Shown: positions 7,822 to 17,242 of the stretch, one piece after another | Numbering within the stretch: position 1 is the first letter of the stretch | Layout: each line of letters begins with the position of its first letter | DNA from: an uncultured Oscillospiraceae bacterium | Lineage (GTDB): Bacteria > Bacillota > Clostridia > Oscillospirales > Oscillospiraceae | DNA: 64,000 nucleotides | Assembly: GCA_910584285.1 (NCBI GenBank) | Contig: CAJTYK010000001.1 | Coordinates: 1 to 64,000 of the forward strand | Direction of reading: 5' to 3' | Notes under the pieces: generated by a model | The model's database searches: none | Told to the model about the DNA's origin: nothing | What the model saw: the letters and a program-made list of their open reading frames with translations, nothing else | Made by a program: the position numbers and the translations under genes

Positions 7822-10800
7822 CCATCATGCTGTTGGAGTGGGTGTGCACCGCCTCCTTTCTGATCCTGGCGGTGCTGGCCCTCCGGGCAGCCTTCGGGAA
7901 GCGGGTAAGCGCCCGGCTGCGGTACGCCCTGTGGCTGGTGGTGCTGGTGCGGCTGCTGGTGCCGGTGCAGCTGTTCACCTCCCCCATCGCCGGGACGTGG
8001 GTAATGACGGAGACACGGGTGGAGCACAGCGAGGCGGAGCTGCCCACCGCCCCCGCGGCCACCGCGCCCATGGCCACCGCCCCCGTGGAGGGGAACCCGG
8101 GCCTGCCGGTGACCAACGTGACCCCGGGCAACGTGCTGACGCCCCCTACCCTGCCGGACGCCCCCGAGCCCCCGGCGGCGCCAGAGGCGCCGGATCTCCG
8201 CAATCCCCCGGACTGGATGGCCCTGCTGGGCTGGACGTGGCTGGCGGGGAGCGGTGCGCTGGCCCTGGGGCTGGCGTGGGCCAACCTGCGGTTCGCCCGC
8301 CGGCTGCGGCGGGTACGCATCCCCCTAAAGGGGACGGACTGCCCCCTGCCGGTGTACGCGGCGGCGGGCCTGCCCTCCCCCTGCCTGTTTGGGGTGCTCC
8401 GCCCCGCCGTCTACGTCACGCCGGAGGCGGCGGCTGATCCCGCCATGCTCCGCCACGTCATCGCCCACGAGTACACCCACTTCCGCCAGGGCGACCATCT
8501 GTGGAGCGTCCTGCGGTGCGGGGCGCTGGCCGCCCACTGGTGGAACCCGCTGGTGTGGCTGGCGGTGGCCCTGAGCCGGCGGGACGGGGAGCTGGCCTGC
8601 GACGAGGGGGCCCTCAAGCGCCTGGGGGACGGGGAGCGGCTGGCCTATGGCAACACCCTGCTGTCCCTGGTGACCGCCAAGCCCGGGCCGGGCGACCTGC
8701 TGCGCTTCGGCACCACCATGGCGGGGGACAAAAAAAGCCTGCGGGAGCGGTTCACCCGCATCGCCCGGGCCCCCAAGCAGCTTTTGTGGGCGGCGGTGGC
8801 CCTGGTGCTGGTGACGGCGCTGGCCTGCGTGGTGGCCTTCGGGCGGGCGGAGGACAAGTCCGCCGGGAAAGAGCCGATCCAGCTGCCCCCGGCCGACCTT
8901 AACTTTACCCTGGAAACCGCCGAGGATGGAACGCCCTTTGTGCGGATTCAGGGCCAGGTGGACGGGCGGACGGTGGATCACACCGTCTGGTATCCGGAGG
9001 GCGATGGGTTTGGCTTCGGGGCGCTTGTGGATATCCCTGACGAGGGGGAGAAGCAGGGGCCGCAGCTGAGCGCGGAATATGAGTTCTCCACCGGCTGGGC
9101 CTGCGTGTCCGCCCGCTGGGCGGACGAGGAGCACACCTCGGTAACGGTGTCCACATTGATGTCAGCTATGGTCAGCAGCCAATTCAACAGCGGCTACTGG
9201 GTGTTTACCGTGGAGCTCTCCGGGGACAGCGGCACGGTGGTTTTCAAGGAACACTCCAAGGGAAACAGCAATCTGGGAGAACCAACACTGTACCCCGCTT
9301 CCCTGCCCGACGAAGACGCGGTTCAGGCCGCCCGCTACGCCGCCAAGCTGCTGACGGCGGCGGAGGACTACTACAAGAACACCGCCGCCGGGCGCGGGGC
9401 GGAGCTCACCTTCGACTGGGACGGCACCCCCACCATGCTGGTGAACGGCACCGTCATGGACGTCCACCCCGACTTGAACCGCAACGGCGTGCCGGAGACC
9501 ATCACCGCGGGGCGGCTGTGCGTCCCGGAGGAGGCGGACGAGGCACGGACGAGCACGGACGATTTTCGGTGGGATCTGGGCGTGGTGGTGCAGGAGGACG
9601 GGGAGGTGCTGTGGCATGGCGCTGCCTCCCAGATCCACGCCGGGGAAAATGCGATTCTCCTTTACACCAAAGACGGACAGCACTACCTGATGGAATTTGA
9701 CATCCACGGGGGTATGGGCCACGGCAGCGGCCGCTACCACCTGTTCACCCTGGAAAACGGCGAGGAGCACACCGTCCGGGAGAACCATGTGGAGTTCGAC
9801 TACTGCTGGACTGGCGCCGGCGCCGACGTGCGGGAGAACTTCGACCCGGAGGCGGTGGCCGCCTTTGTAGAGGACGCGGACAGCCTGCTGGCGGACTGCG
9901 TGGTGCTGGCGGATACCTCCGGGGACTTCTGGCCCGACCAGCCCCTGCGGGTGGATCTGCGGTGGCTGGAGAGTTATTCCGTCGGCTTCCAGTGGAACGA
10001 CAGCCTCACCACCCTGGAGAACCTGACCCGATTCAAGCTGGCCGGGGAGGCCCCGGCCTACGCCCGCGACCTGGACGGGGATATGCGCAAGGAATTGATC
10101 CAACGCACCATCATCACCGACGAGGAGGGAAGCGCCCAGGGCCAGCGGGTGGAGCTGTGGCGGGACGAGACCCTAATTTGGGCCGACGAGGCGTACTACG
10201 CCCACGCGGGCTATAACGCCGTGTTTCTTTGCACCCTGGACGGGAAGGACTACCTGCTGCGCTACCATCCCACCATGTACCAGGGCACCTGTACCTACCA
10301 CTACCAACTGTTTACCCTATCTCGGAGCGGGGAGGAGCGGACGGTGAAGGAGAACAGCGTGGAGTTCGACACCAACTTCTGGCACACCGAGCCTCTCTAT
10401 GGGCAGTTCGACCCAGACGCCATCAATGCCTTTATGACGGAGATCAACGACCTGCTGGCCCACAGCGTCCAGCTCATCAACACCGATTCCGAGCTGCTGG
10501 CCACCTTTGAGAAGGAGGGGCGGCTGTACGACAGCCTTTGGTGGCTGGATCACTGGGAGTCTGTGTTCACCCGTGACCCATCCAAGTCCCTGCTGGAAAA
10601 CCTGCGGGCCTTTAAAGCGGCCATGGCCGCGCAGAATTACGCCGAGACGCCCCAGCTGCGCACCCTGGACGAGTATGGGGAGCATTTACAGCTCACCTAC
10701 CGGGACAAATACGTGCAGTTTGACGGCTACTGGGATGAGATGTACCAGCCCGAGGTGGATTTCCAGGTGCGGGACTTCAACAGCGATGGCAAGGACGAGA

Positions 10801-11789
10801 TCGCCTTTGCGTTAATGGAAGGCAGAGGCACCGGGTGCTGGGTGGAGCGGCTCTACCTGTTCGACGCGGACACCCTGGCGCAGTACGACACCTCCGACCT
10901 GACGGAGCGGATCATCGCCCGGATCAACTCTACCGGGGACGATCAGTATTTTTACCTCTCCGCTCCGGGCATGGAGCGGGTGACCGTCCCCAAAAATGTG
11001 GCCTACGACCCGGGGGAACAGATCGAGTTTGGGAACATTGTGTACTACCACTTTGAGGACGGCAGGCTGTCCTGTTCGCTGGGCGGCGGCGTGGGAACGC
11101 TCCCGGAGTACATCGGCCATGTGCTGGCAGCCCTGTCCATAGACCGCCAGGGGAAGGTGAACCCCGTCTCCTATGAATATGAACCGTATCAGATCCCCGC
11201 CGATTCCCCCGCGGCCCAGGCCAGCACCCTGTACCAGGAGGTGCTGCTGGGCTCCAGGAGCTTCACCCTGCTGGGGGAGGACGGCGGAAGCGCCGGCCGG
11301 CAGGTATCCGTGTCCGATATCCCGGGGCTGTTCCCCCTGGGGGACGACGGCTACACCGCCGTGCGCCGCTTCACCGTCGTGGATCTGAATAGCAACGACC
11401 TCCCCGAGGTGGTGCTGAAGGTGGACGCGGCGGCGGGCGACGCGGGGGGCTACCTCGTGCTGTACCAGTTGAAGGGCACCGTATACGGGGTGAAATTGGG
11501 CCACCAGATGTTTTTGGATCTGAAGCGGGACGGCACCTTTTCCTACTTTGATTCCGCCGGGTCGGAGTACGGCGTGGCCGTCGTGTACCTGGGCACAAAG
11601 GATCCGGGCGGGCTGGGGAAACGGTTCTACTGCGTGCTGGATCCCGAGACGGATCAATATACCTATTATGTGCACCGGCAGGAGGCCACAAAGGCGGAGT
11701 TTGAGGCCGCCGAGGCCCAGTGGGCAGAGCAGCAGGACGCCATCTGGTATTCCTTCACCCCCACCGATATCCGCAACGTCTTTCCCTGA
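7818..11789 (+). CDS. BlaR1-like M56 metalloprotease with giant C-terminal extracellular region
   Basis: A 1323-aa membrane sensor-protease. Residues 1-342 form the M56 unit: hydrophobic helices at about 5-25 and 35-55, a Pro/Ala/Thr-rich loop (70-130), a helix at 135-155, the zinc motif HEYTH at 217-221, ELACDE near 258-263 and a last helix at 322-342. Instead of a penicillin-binding domain, some 980 residues follow. They contain repeated modules with Asp/Asn-rich loops (DLNRNGVPE, DLDGDMRKE, DFNSDGKDE, DLNSNDLPE), which look like calcium-binding or FG-GAP/VCBS-like turns. They also contain two related segments, HYLMEFDIH..LFTLENGEEHTVRENHVEFD and DYLLRYHP..LFTLSRSGEERTVKENSVEFD. Normal BlaR1 proteins are about 585-600 aa. 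The likely job is to sense a wall-level signal and cleave the co-encoded repressor; the ligand is unknown. Confidence 0.85.
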   Translation: MTIMLLEWVCTASFLILAVLALRAAFGKRVSARLRYALWLVVLVRLLVPVQLFTSPIAGTWVMTETRVEHSEAELPTAPAATAPMATAPVEGNPGLPVTNVTPGNVLTPPTLPDAPEPPAAPEAPDLRNPPDWMALLGWTWLAGSGALALGLAWANLRFARRLRRVRIPLKGTDCPLPVYAAAGLPSPCLFGVLRPAVYVTPEAAADPAMLRHVIAHEYTHFRQGDHLWSVLRCGALAAHWWNPLVWLAVALSRRDGELACDEGALKRLGDGERLAYGNTLLSLVTAKPGPGDLLRFGTTMAGDKKSLRERFTRIARAPKQLLWAAVALVLVTALACVVAFGRAEDKSAGKEPIQLPPADLNFTLETAEDGTPFVRIQGQVDGRTVDHTVWYPEGDGFGFGALVDIPDEGEKQGPQLSAEYEFSTGWACVSARWADEEHTSVTVSTLMSAMVSSQFNSGYWVFTVELSGDSGTVVFKEHSKGNSNLGEPTLYPASLPDEDAVQAARYAAKLLTAAEDYYKNTAAGRGAELTFDWDGTPTMLVNGTVMDVHPDLNRNGVPETITAGRLCVPEEADEARTSTDDFRWDLGVVVQEDGEVLWHGAASQIHAGENAILLYTKDGQHYLMEFDIHGGMGHGSGRYHLFTLENGEEHTVRENHVEFDYCWTGAGADVRENFDPEAVAAFVEDADSLLADCVVLADTSGDFWPDQPLRVDLRWLESYSVGFQWNDSLTTLENLTRFKLAGEAPAYARDLDGDMRKELIQRTIITDEEGSAQGQRVELWRDETLIWADEAYYAHAGYNAVFLCTLDGKDYLLRYHPTMYQGTCTYHYQLFTLSRSGEERTVKENSVEFDTNFWHTEPLYGQFDPDAINAFMTEINDLLAHSVQLINTDSELLATFEKEGRLYDSLWWLDHWESVFTRDPSKSLLENLRAFKAAMAAQNYAETPQLRTLDEYGEHLQLTYRDKYVQFDGYWDEMYQPEVDFQVRDFNSDGKDEIAFALMEGRGTGCWVERLYLFDADTLAQYDTSDLTERIIARINSTGDDQYFYLSAPGMERVTVPKNVAYDPGEQIEFGNIVYYHFEDGRLSCSLGGGVGTLPEYIGHVLAALSIDRQGKVNPVSYEYEPYQIPADSPAAQASTLYQEVLLGSRSFTLLGEDGGSAGRQVSVSDIPGLFPLGDDGYTAVRRFTVVDLNSNDLPEVVLKVDAAAGDAGGYLVLYQLKGTVYGVKLGHQMFLDLKRDGTFSYFDSAGSEYGVAVVYLGTKDPGGLGKRFYCVLDPETDQYTYYVHRQEATKAEFEAAEAQWAEQQDAIWYSFTPTDIRNVFP

Positions 11790-11815
11790 GCGGGGGCTTG
11801 AACCTCATCCCAAAA

Positions 11816-11861
11816 CGGCAAAACAGGGGCGCGGCCATACGGCCGCGCCCCTGTTTTGCCG
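11816..11861. terminator. Bidirectional terminator between blaR-like gene and metY
   Basis: A 21-bp perfect stem, 11816-11836 with 11841-11861, has a GGGGCGCGGCC core, a 4-nt loop and AAAA/TTTT tracts in both arms. It serves the two converging genes. Confidence 0.9.
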
Positions 11862-11908
11862 GTCAGGCAGGATTCCGCACTTGATCCTTGCCCCCCGATG
11901 TGATATTT

Positions 11909-13189
11909 TTAGAGGGCGGCAAAGCCCTGTTCCAGATCCGCCAGCAGGTCGTCAATGTGCTCCGTGCCGATGGACAGGCGGATGGTGTTGGGCCGGATGC
12001 CCTGATCCAGCAGCTCCTCCGCCGTGAGCTGGCCGTGGGTGGTGGTGGCCGGGTGGATCACCAGCGACTTCACGTCCGCCACGTTGGCCAGCAGGGAGAA
12101 TACCCGCAGGCTGTCGATAAATTTGTGGGCCGCCTCCTGCCCCCCCTTGATCTCGAAGGTGAAGATGGACGCGCCGCCGTGGGGGAAGTAGCGCTCATAG
12201 AGGGCGTGATCCGGGTGATCAGGCAGGCTGGGGTGGTTCACCTTGTCCACCTTGGGGTGGCCCGCCAGGAAATCCACCACCCGCCTGGTATTCTCCGCCT
12301 GCCGCTCCAGCCGCAGAGACAGGGTCTCCACCCCCTGGAGCAGCAAAAAGGCGTGGAAGGGGGACATGGCCGCCCCGGTGTCCCGCAGCAGCACCGCCCG
12401 GATGTAGGCGGTGAAGGCGGAATTTCCCGCCGCATCCGCGAAGCACACCCCATGGTAGCTGGGGTTGGGCTGGCCGATGGCCGGGAACTTGTCCGACGCC
12501 TTCCAGTCGAAGGTGCCGCCGTCCACGATGATACCGCCCAGGGTGGTGCCGTGGCCGCCGATGAACTTGGTGGCGGAGTGCACCACCACGTCCGCCCCGT
12601 GCTCGATGGGCCGGATGAGGTAGGGCGTGCCAAAGGTGTTGTCGATCACCAGAGGCAGGCCATGCCGGTGGGCGATGGCCGCGATGGCGTCGATGTCGGG
12701 GATGTCGCTGTTGGGGTTGCCCAGCGTCTCCAGATACACCGCCTTGGTCTCAGGCCGGATGGCCCCCTCCACCTCCGCCAGGTCGTGGGCGTCCACAAAG
12801 GTGGTGGACACGCCGTAGTGGGCCAGGGTGTGGGCCAGCAGGTTATAGGTCCCGCCGTAGATGGTCTTTTGGGCCACGATGTGATCCCCGGCCTGGGCCA
12901 GGGCCTGGATGGCATAGGTCACCGCCGCCGCGCCGGAGGCCGTGGCCAGGGCTGCGCTGCCCCCCTCCAGGGCGGCGATCCGGGTTTCCAGCACCGCCTG
13001 GGTGGGGTTGCTCAGCCGCCCGTAGATGTGCCCCTCCCGGGACAGGTCGAACCGGGCAGCGGCGTCCGCCGAGCTGTCAAAGACATAGGACGTGGTCTGG
13101 TAGATGGGCACCGCCCTGGCCCCGGTGGCGGGGTCGGGCCGCTCCTGGCCCGCGTGGAGCTGAAGGGTTTCAAACCTGTACTGGTTCAT
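11909..13189 (-). CDS. metY: O-acetylhomoserine sulfhydrylase (PLP-dependent)
   Basis: Makes homocysteine from O-acetylhomoserine and sulfide, or methionine with methanethiol. The 426-aa protein belongs to the Cys/Met metabolism PLP family, with [10 protein letters not shown] at the N-terminus, [19 protein letters not shown]-equivalent [14 protein letters not shown] and the Schiff-base lysine in [13 protein letters not shown]. Its length of about 430 and the insertion around [17 protein letters not shown] favour MetY over MetB/MetC. The ATG at 13189 follows GAGGTG. It diverges from metA, whose product is predicted to make exactly its substrate. Confidence 0.93.
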   Translation of the reverse strand: MNQYRFETLQLHAGQERPDPATGARAVPIYQTTSYVFDSSADAAARFDLSREGHIYGRLSNPTQAVLETRIAALEGGSAALATASGAAAVTYAIQALAQAGDHIVAQKTIYGGTYNLLAHTLAHYGVSTTFVDAHDLAEVEGAIRPETKAVYLETLGNPNSDIPDIDAIAAIAHRHGLPLVIDNTFGTPYLIRPIEHGADVVVHSATKFIGGHGTTLGGIIVDGGTFDWKASDKFPAIGQPNPSYHGVCFADAAGNSAFTAYIRAVLLRDTGAAMSPFHAFLLLQGVETLSLRLERQAENTRRVVDFLAGHPKVDKVNHPSLPDHPDHALYERYFPHGGASIFTFEIKGGQEAAHKFIDSLRVFSLLANVADVKSLVIHPATTTHGQLTAEELLDQGIRPNTIRLSIGTEHIDDLLADLEQGFAAL

Positions 13190-13217
13190 CGTCAACACCT
13201 CGTCTGTTTTTTCTGGC

Positions 13218-13247
13218 ATTATACCCCCCGGGAGCCCGGTTCGTCAA
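13218..13247 (-). promoter_or_regulatory. Promoter of metY (divergent from metA)
   Basis: On the minus strand TTGACG (13247-13242), an 18-bp spacer and a perfect TATAAT (13223-13218). The 100-bp gap between metY and metA is too short for a SAM riboswitch or T-box, and I saw neither. Confidence 0.7.
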
Positions 13248-13289
13248 CCGTTTTTCCCGCGGAATCCCCCGGAAAGGAGCAAACTGTCC

Positions 13290-14237
13290 ATGCCCATTAA
13301 AATCCCCAACCGCCTGCCCGCCACCCAGACCCTGCGGGAGGAGAACATCTTCGTCATGACGGAGACCCGGGCCGTCACTCAGGACATCCGCCCCCTGCAA
13401 ATCCTGCTGCTCAACCTGATGCCCACCAAGGTGGACACCGAGACCCAGCTGGCCCGGGTGCTGGGCAACACCCCGCTGCAAATTGAGCTGGAGCTCATCG
13501 CCCCGGCGGGCCACATCTCCCGGAACACCTCCCAGGAGCATATGCTGTCCTTCTACAAGACCTTCGACGAGGTGGAGGGCCGCACCTTCGACGGGCTGGT
13601 GATCACCGGCGCCCCGGTGGAGCACCTCCCCTTCGAGGAGGTGGACTACTGGCCGGAGCTGTGCCGAATCATGGAGTGGAGCAAAACCCACGTCCACTCC
13701 ACCCTGCACATCTGCTGGGGGGCCCAGGCGGGGCTGTACTACCACTACGGCATCCCCAAGCGGGCCCTGCCCCGAAAGCTGTTCGGCGTGTTCCAGCATC
13801 GGGTGGAGGATCCCAACTTCATCCTGTTCCGGGGCTTTGACGACGAGTTCTGGGTGCCCCACTCCCGGAACACCACCGTGGATCGGGCGGACATCGAGGC
13901 TGTCCCCGGCTTGAAGGTGCTGGCCGACTCGGAGGAGGCGGGGGTGTACGCCGTCAAGACCCCCCGGGGACAGCAGGTGTTCCTCATGGGCCACGCGGAG
14001 TACGACCGAGACACCCTGCGCAAGGAATATCTGCGGGACGTGGCGGCGGGGGTGGATATCCAGATCCCCCAGCACTACTTTCCGGAGGACGACCCCGGCC
14101 GGGAGCCGCTGGTGCGCTGGCGCTCCTGCGCCCATCTGCTCTATGCCAACTGGCTGAACTACTGCGTATACCAGACCGTGCCCTACGACATTCGGGAGAT
14201 CCGGCAGGGCGTACGCACCGGGGGCGGCGATGAATAG
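13290..14237 (+). CDS. metAA: Homoserine O-acetyltransferase (MetA/HTS fold)
   Basis: First step of methionine synthesis, activating homoserine. A 315-aa MetA-family protein with the glutamine-amidotransferase-like fold. The catalytic cysteine is in [19 protein letters not shown] (about residue 142), the catalytic histidine in [12 protein letters not shown], and the glutamate follows. Residue 111, in ITGAPVE, is glutamate. In this family Glu111 has been shown to select acetyl-CoA whereas Gly111 (as in E. coli) goes with succinyl-CoA, so acetyl transfer is predicted. That agrees with the O-acetylhomoserine sulfhydrylase next door. AAAGGAGC precedes the ATG. The 3' end overlaps the next gene by 8 nt. 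Confidence 0.94.
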   Translation: MPIKIPNRLPATQTLREENIFVMTETRAVTQDIRPLQILLLNLMPTKVDTETQLARVLGNTPLQIELELIAPAGHISRNTSQEHMLSFYKTFDEVEGRTFDGLVITGAPVEHLPFEEVDYWPELCRIMEWSKTHVHSTLHICWGAQAGLYYHYGIPKRALPRKLFGVFQHRVEDPNFILFRGFDDEFWVPHSRNTTVDRADIEAVPGLKVLADSEEAGVYAVKTPRGQQVFLMGHAEYDRDTLRKEYLRDVAAGVDIQIPQHYFPEDDPGREPLVRWRSCAHLLYANWLNYCVYQTVPYDIREIRQGVRTGGGDE

Positions 14238-14889
14238 GCCCAATGTGGATGAGGCCCTGCGCTATCTGGGTGCGGCCCGCGCCGATCCGGAGCTGCGCCG
14301 GCAGGCGGAGAAGCTGGCGGACGAGCTGGCCGCCGCCCTCCAGCCCCGGTATGTCTGGACGGTCTGCCCGCTCACCCAGACGGGGGACGGCTTCCGCCTG
14401 GAAGGGGCGGCGGTGGAGCTGTCCGGCGCCACCGCAGGGCGGATGCTGAAGGGCTGCGGCCAGGCGGCGCTGCTGGCCTGCACCCTGGGGGCCCGGTTCG
14501 ACGCCATGCTCCGCACCGCCCAGGCCCGGGATATGGCCCGTGCTGTGCTGCTGGACGCCCTGGGCAGCGCCTTTGTGGAGGCGGGCTGCGACGCCGCCGA
14601 GGCGGAGATCTCCGCCCGGCTTCCGGGGCTGTATCGCACCGACCGGTTCAGCCCCGGCTATGGGGATCTGCCCCTGGCCGTACAGCCCGCCCTGTGCGCC
14701 GCCCTGGACGGGGGCCGGCGGCTGGGCCTCACCGTCACCGGCAGCCTGCTGCTCAACCCCATGAAGTCGGTGACGGCCATCACCGGCCTGTCCGATATCC
14801 CCCAGCCCGCCCGGGTGCGGGGGTGCCAATTCTGCGCCCTGGCGGGCAATTGTCCATACCGTAAGGAGGGAACCACCTGTGGATGCTAA
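14230..14889 (+). CDS. Stand-alone MetH reactivation-domain protein
   Basis: A 219-aa protein resembling the activation domain found at the C-terminus of full-length cobalamin-dependent methionine synthase. It has the region [14 protein letters not shown], matching the R-x-S-P-G-Y-x-D-x-P-L SAM-binding signature of the activation domain, and then [15 protein letters not shown]. The tail is cysteine-rich ([14 protein letters not shown] followed by CGC), which the E. coli domain lacks. It overlaps metA upstream and the GTG start of metH downstream, so it is translationally coupled. It probably reductively remethylates inactivated cob(II)alamin on MetH using SAM. Confidence 0.88.
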   Translation: MNRPNVDEALRYLGAARADPELRRQAEKLADELAAALQPRYVWTVCPLTQTGDGFRLEGAAVELSGATAGRMLKGCGQAALLACTLGARFDAMLRTAQARDMARAVLLDALGSAFVEAGCDAAEAEISARLPGLYRTDRFSPGYGDLPLAVQPALCAALDGGRRLGLTVTGSLLLNPMKSVTAITGLSDIPQPARVRGCQFCALAGNCPYRKEGTTCGC

Positions 14890-17242
14890 GTTTTTCAAGC
14901 GGGGCATTGTCATTCTGGACGGGGCCATGGGCACCGTCCTCCAGCAACGGGGCCTGCCCCCCGGCGGCGTGCCGGAGCTGCTCAACCTCACCGACCCGGA
15001 GCTGCTGGCCTCCATCCACCGGGAGTACATCGCCGCCGGCAGCCAGGTGGTGTACGCCAACACTTTCGGGGCCAATGCCCTGAAGCTGGGCCGCACCGGC
15101 AAAACCGTGGACGAGATCGTGTCCGCCGCCGTGTCCATCGCCAGACAGGCTGCCGCCGGGACGGGCGCCCGGGTGGCGCTGGACATCGGCCCCCTGGGCG
15201 AGCTGCTGGAGCCCATGGGCAACCTGACCTTTGAGCGGGCCTATGAGCTGTTCCGGGAGGTAGCCCAGGCCGGGGAACGGGCCGGGGCGGATCTGGCGGT
15301 CATTGAGACCATGACCGACCTCTATGAGGCCAAGGCCGCCCTGCTGGCAGTGAAAGAGCACACCGGCCTGCCCGTGTTCGTCACCATGTCCTTCGAGGCA
15401 GACGGCCGCACCTTCACCGGCTGCACCGTGGCCTCCATGGCCCGGACGCTGGAGGGCTTAGGCGCGGACGCCATCGGCCTGAACTGCTCCCTGGGGCCGG
15501 ACGGGCTGGCCCCCCTGCTCCGGGAGCTGTGCGCCAGCACCCGCCTGCCCGTCATCGCCAAGCCCAACGCGGGCCTGCCCGACCCGGTGACCGGGCGCTA
15601 CGACATGGGCCCGGAGGACTTTGCCGCCGCCCTCCTGCCCTGCCTGGAAGCCGGCGTCACCATCTTCGGCGGCTGCTGCGGCACCTCCCCGGAGTACATC
15701 CGGCGGCTGGCGGCCGCCCTGGAGGGCAAAGCCCCCGCCCCCCGGACCTGTGACCGCCCCTCCTTCGTGTGCACCCCGCCCCACCCCACCCGGATCGACG
15801 GCGTGCGGGTCATCGGGGAGCGGGTGAACCCCACGGGAAAGAAGCGGTTCCAGCAGGCCCTGTTAGAGGATGATCTGGACTATATCCTGGACGTGGCTGT
15901 CCAGCAGGAGGAGGCCGGGGCGGACATTTTGGACGTGAACGTGGGCTACCCCGGGGTGGATGAGGCGGCCATGCTCCCCCGGGTGGTGAAAAAGATCCAG
16001 TCCGCCGTCTCCCTGCCCCTTCAGCTTGACTCCTCTAACCCGGAGGCGCTGGAGGCGGGCCTGCGGGTCTATAACGGCAGGGCGGCGGTGAACTCCGTCA
16101 ACGGCGACCCCCAGGTGTTGGAGCGGATCCTGCCCATCGTGAAGAAGTACGGCGCGGCGGTGGTGGGCCTCACCCTGGATCCGGACGGCATCCCCCAGAC
16201 GGCGGAGGGCCGGGTGGCCATCGCCCGCCGGATTCTGGACGCGGCCCTGGCCCACGGCATCCCCAAGGAGGACGTGTGGATCGACTGCCTCACCCTCACC
16301 GTGTCCGCCCAGCAGGAGCAGGCCCGGGAGACGCTGAAGGCCGTCCGGGCTGTGCGGGAGGAGCTGGGGCTCCAGACGGTGCTGGGCGTGTCCAACATCT
16401 CCTTCGGCCTGCCCAACCGTGGGCTGATCACCCAGAATTTCTTGATCCAGGCCCTGGGGGCAGGGCTGACCCTGCCCATCGTCAACCCCAACCAGCGGGA
16501 GGTGATGGACGCGGTGGCAGCCTTCCGGGTGCTGTCCGGGGAGGACGGGCAGTGCCGCGCCTATGTGGATAGGTTCGCCGGGGCCCCCGCCGTCCTCGCC
16601 CCTGCCGCCGGAACAAAGCTGGACATGACCTTGGAGGACGCCATCCTCCGGGGTCTGAAGGGGGACGCGGGGCGGCTGGCCAAGCAGGCGCTGGACACCC
16701 AGGACGGCCTGTCCCTGGTGGAGGAGCGCCTGATCCCTGCCTTGGACAAGGTGGGGGAGGGCTATGAGGCGGGGACGCTGTTCCTGCCCCAGCTCCTCAG
16801 CGCCGCCCAGGCCGCCCAGGCCGTGTTCGAGGCCGTCCGCGCCAACCTGGCGGACAAGGGGGACGCACCGGTGAAAAAGGGCCGGATCGCCGTGGCCACC
16901 GTCCGGGGGGACATCCACGACATCGGCAAAAACATTGTCAAGACCGTGCTGGAAAACTACGGCTACGACGTGCTGGATCTGGGCCGGGACGTGCCCCCCG
17001 AGACCGTGGTGGAGGCGGTAAAGACCCGGCAAATCCCGCTGGTGGGGCTGTCCGCCCTGATGACCACTACCCTGCCCGCCATGGAGGAGACCACCCGCCT
17101 GCTCAAGGCCCTGCCGGAGCCCCCGGTGGTGTGGGTGGGGGGCGCGGTGGTGACACCGGACTACGCCAAAGCCATCAGCGCGGACTACTATGCCAGGGAC
17201 GCCAAGCAGTCGGTGGAGATCGCAAAGAAGGTGCTGGCATGA
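14879..17242 (+). CDS. metH: Cobalamin-dependent methionine synthase lacking the activation domain
   Basis: Transfers the methyl group of 5-methyl-THF through cobalamin to homocysteine. The 787-aa protein holds a homocysteine-binding barrel (1-290) with zinc cysteines in GGCCGTSPEY near 264. It then has a pterin-binding barrel (about 300-565; RVNPTGKKRFQ, DVNVGYPG, SNISFGLP) and the B12 cap plus Rossmann module (about 575-787). The lower-ligand histidine is in GDIHDIGKN near 677. E. coli MetH is about 1227 aa because it also carries the activation domain, encoded here by the preceding gene. The start is GTG at 14879, 9 nt after AAGGAGG; the ATG four bases further is out of frame. Confidence 0.94.
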   Translation: MDAKFFKRGIVILDGAMGTVLQQRGLPPGGVPELLNLTDPELLASIHREYIAAGSQVVYANTFGANALKLGRTGKTVDEIVSAAVSIARQAAAGTGARVALDIGPLGELLEPMGNLTFERAYELFREVAQAGERAGADLAVIETMTDLYEAKAALLAVKEHTGLPVFVTMSFEADGRTFTGCTVASMARTLEGLGADAIGLNCSLGPDGLAPLLRELCASTRLPVIAKPNAGLPDPVTGRYDMGPEDFAAALLPCLEAGVTIFGGCCGTSPEYIRRLAAALEGKAPAPRTCDRPSFVCTPPHPTRIDGVRVIGERVNPTGKKRFQQALLEDDLDYILDVAVQQEEAGADILDVNVGYPGVDEAAMLPRVVKKIQSAVSLPLQLDSSNPEALEAGLRVYNGRAAVNSVNGDPQVLERILPIVKKYGAAVVGLTLDPDGIPQTAEGRVAIARRILDAALAHGIPKEDVWIDCLTLTVSAQQEQARETLKAVRAVREELGLQTVLGVSNISFGLPNRGLITQNFLIQALGAGLTLPIVNPNQREVMDAVAAFRVLSGEDGQCRAYVDRFAGAPAVLAPAAGTKLDMTLEDAILRGLKGDAGRLAKQALDTQDGLSLVEERLIPALDKVGEGYEAGTLFLPQLLSAAQAAQAVFEAVRANLADKGDAPVKKGRIAVATVRGDIHDIGKNIVKTVLENYGYDVLDLGRDVPPETVVEAVKTRQIPLVGLSALMTTTLPAMEETTRLLKALPEPPVVWVGGAVVTPDYAKAISADYYARDAKQSVEIAKKVLA

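Noticed and set aside
13190..13289. SAM riboswitch or T-box in front of the methionine genes
   Set aside because: The divergent gap is only 100 bp, mostly promoter elements, with no S-box or T-box features.
15863..17032. 389-aa open frame antisense to metH
   Set aside because: Same shadow effect; the sense frame carries all MetH motifs.
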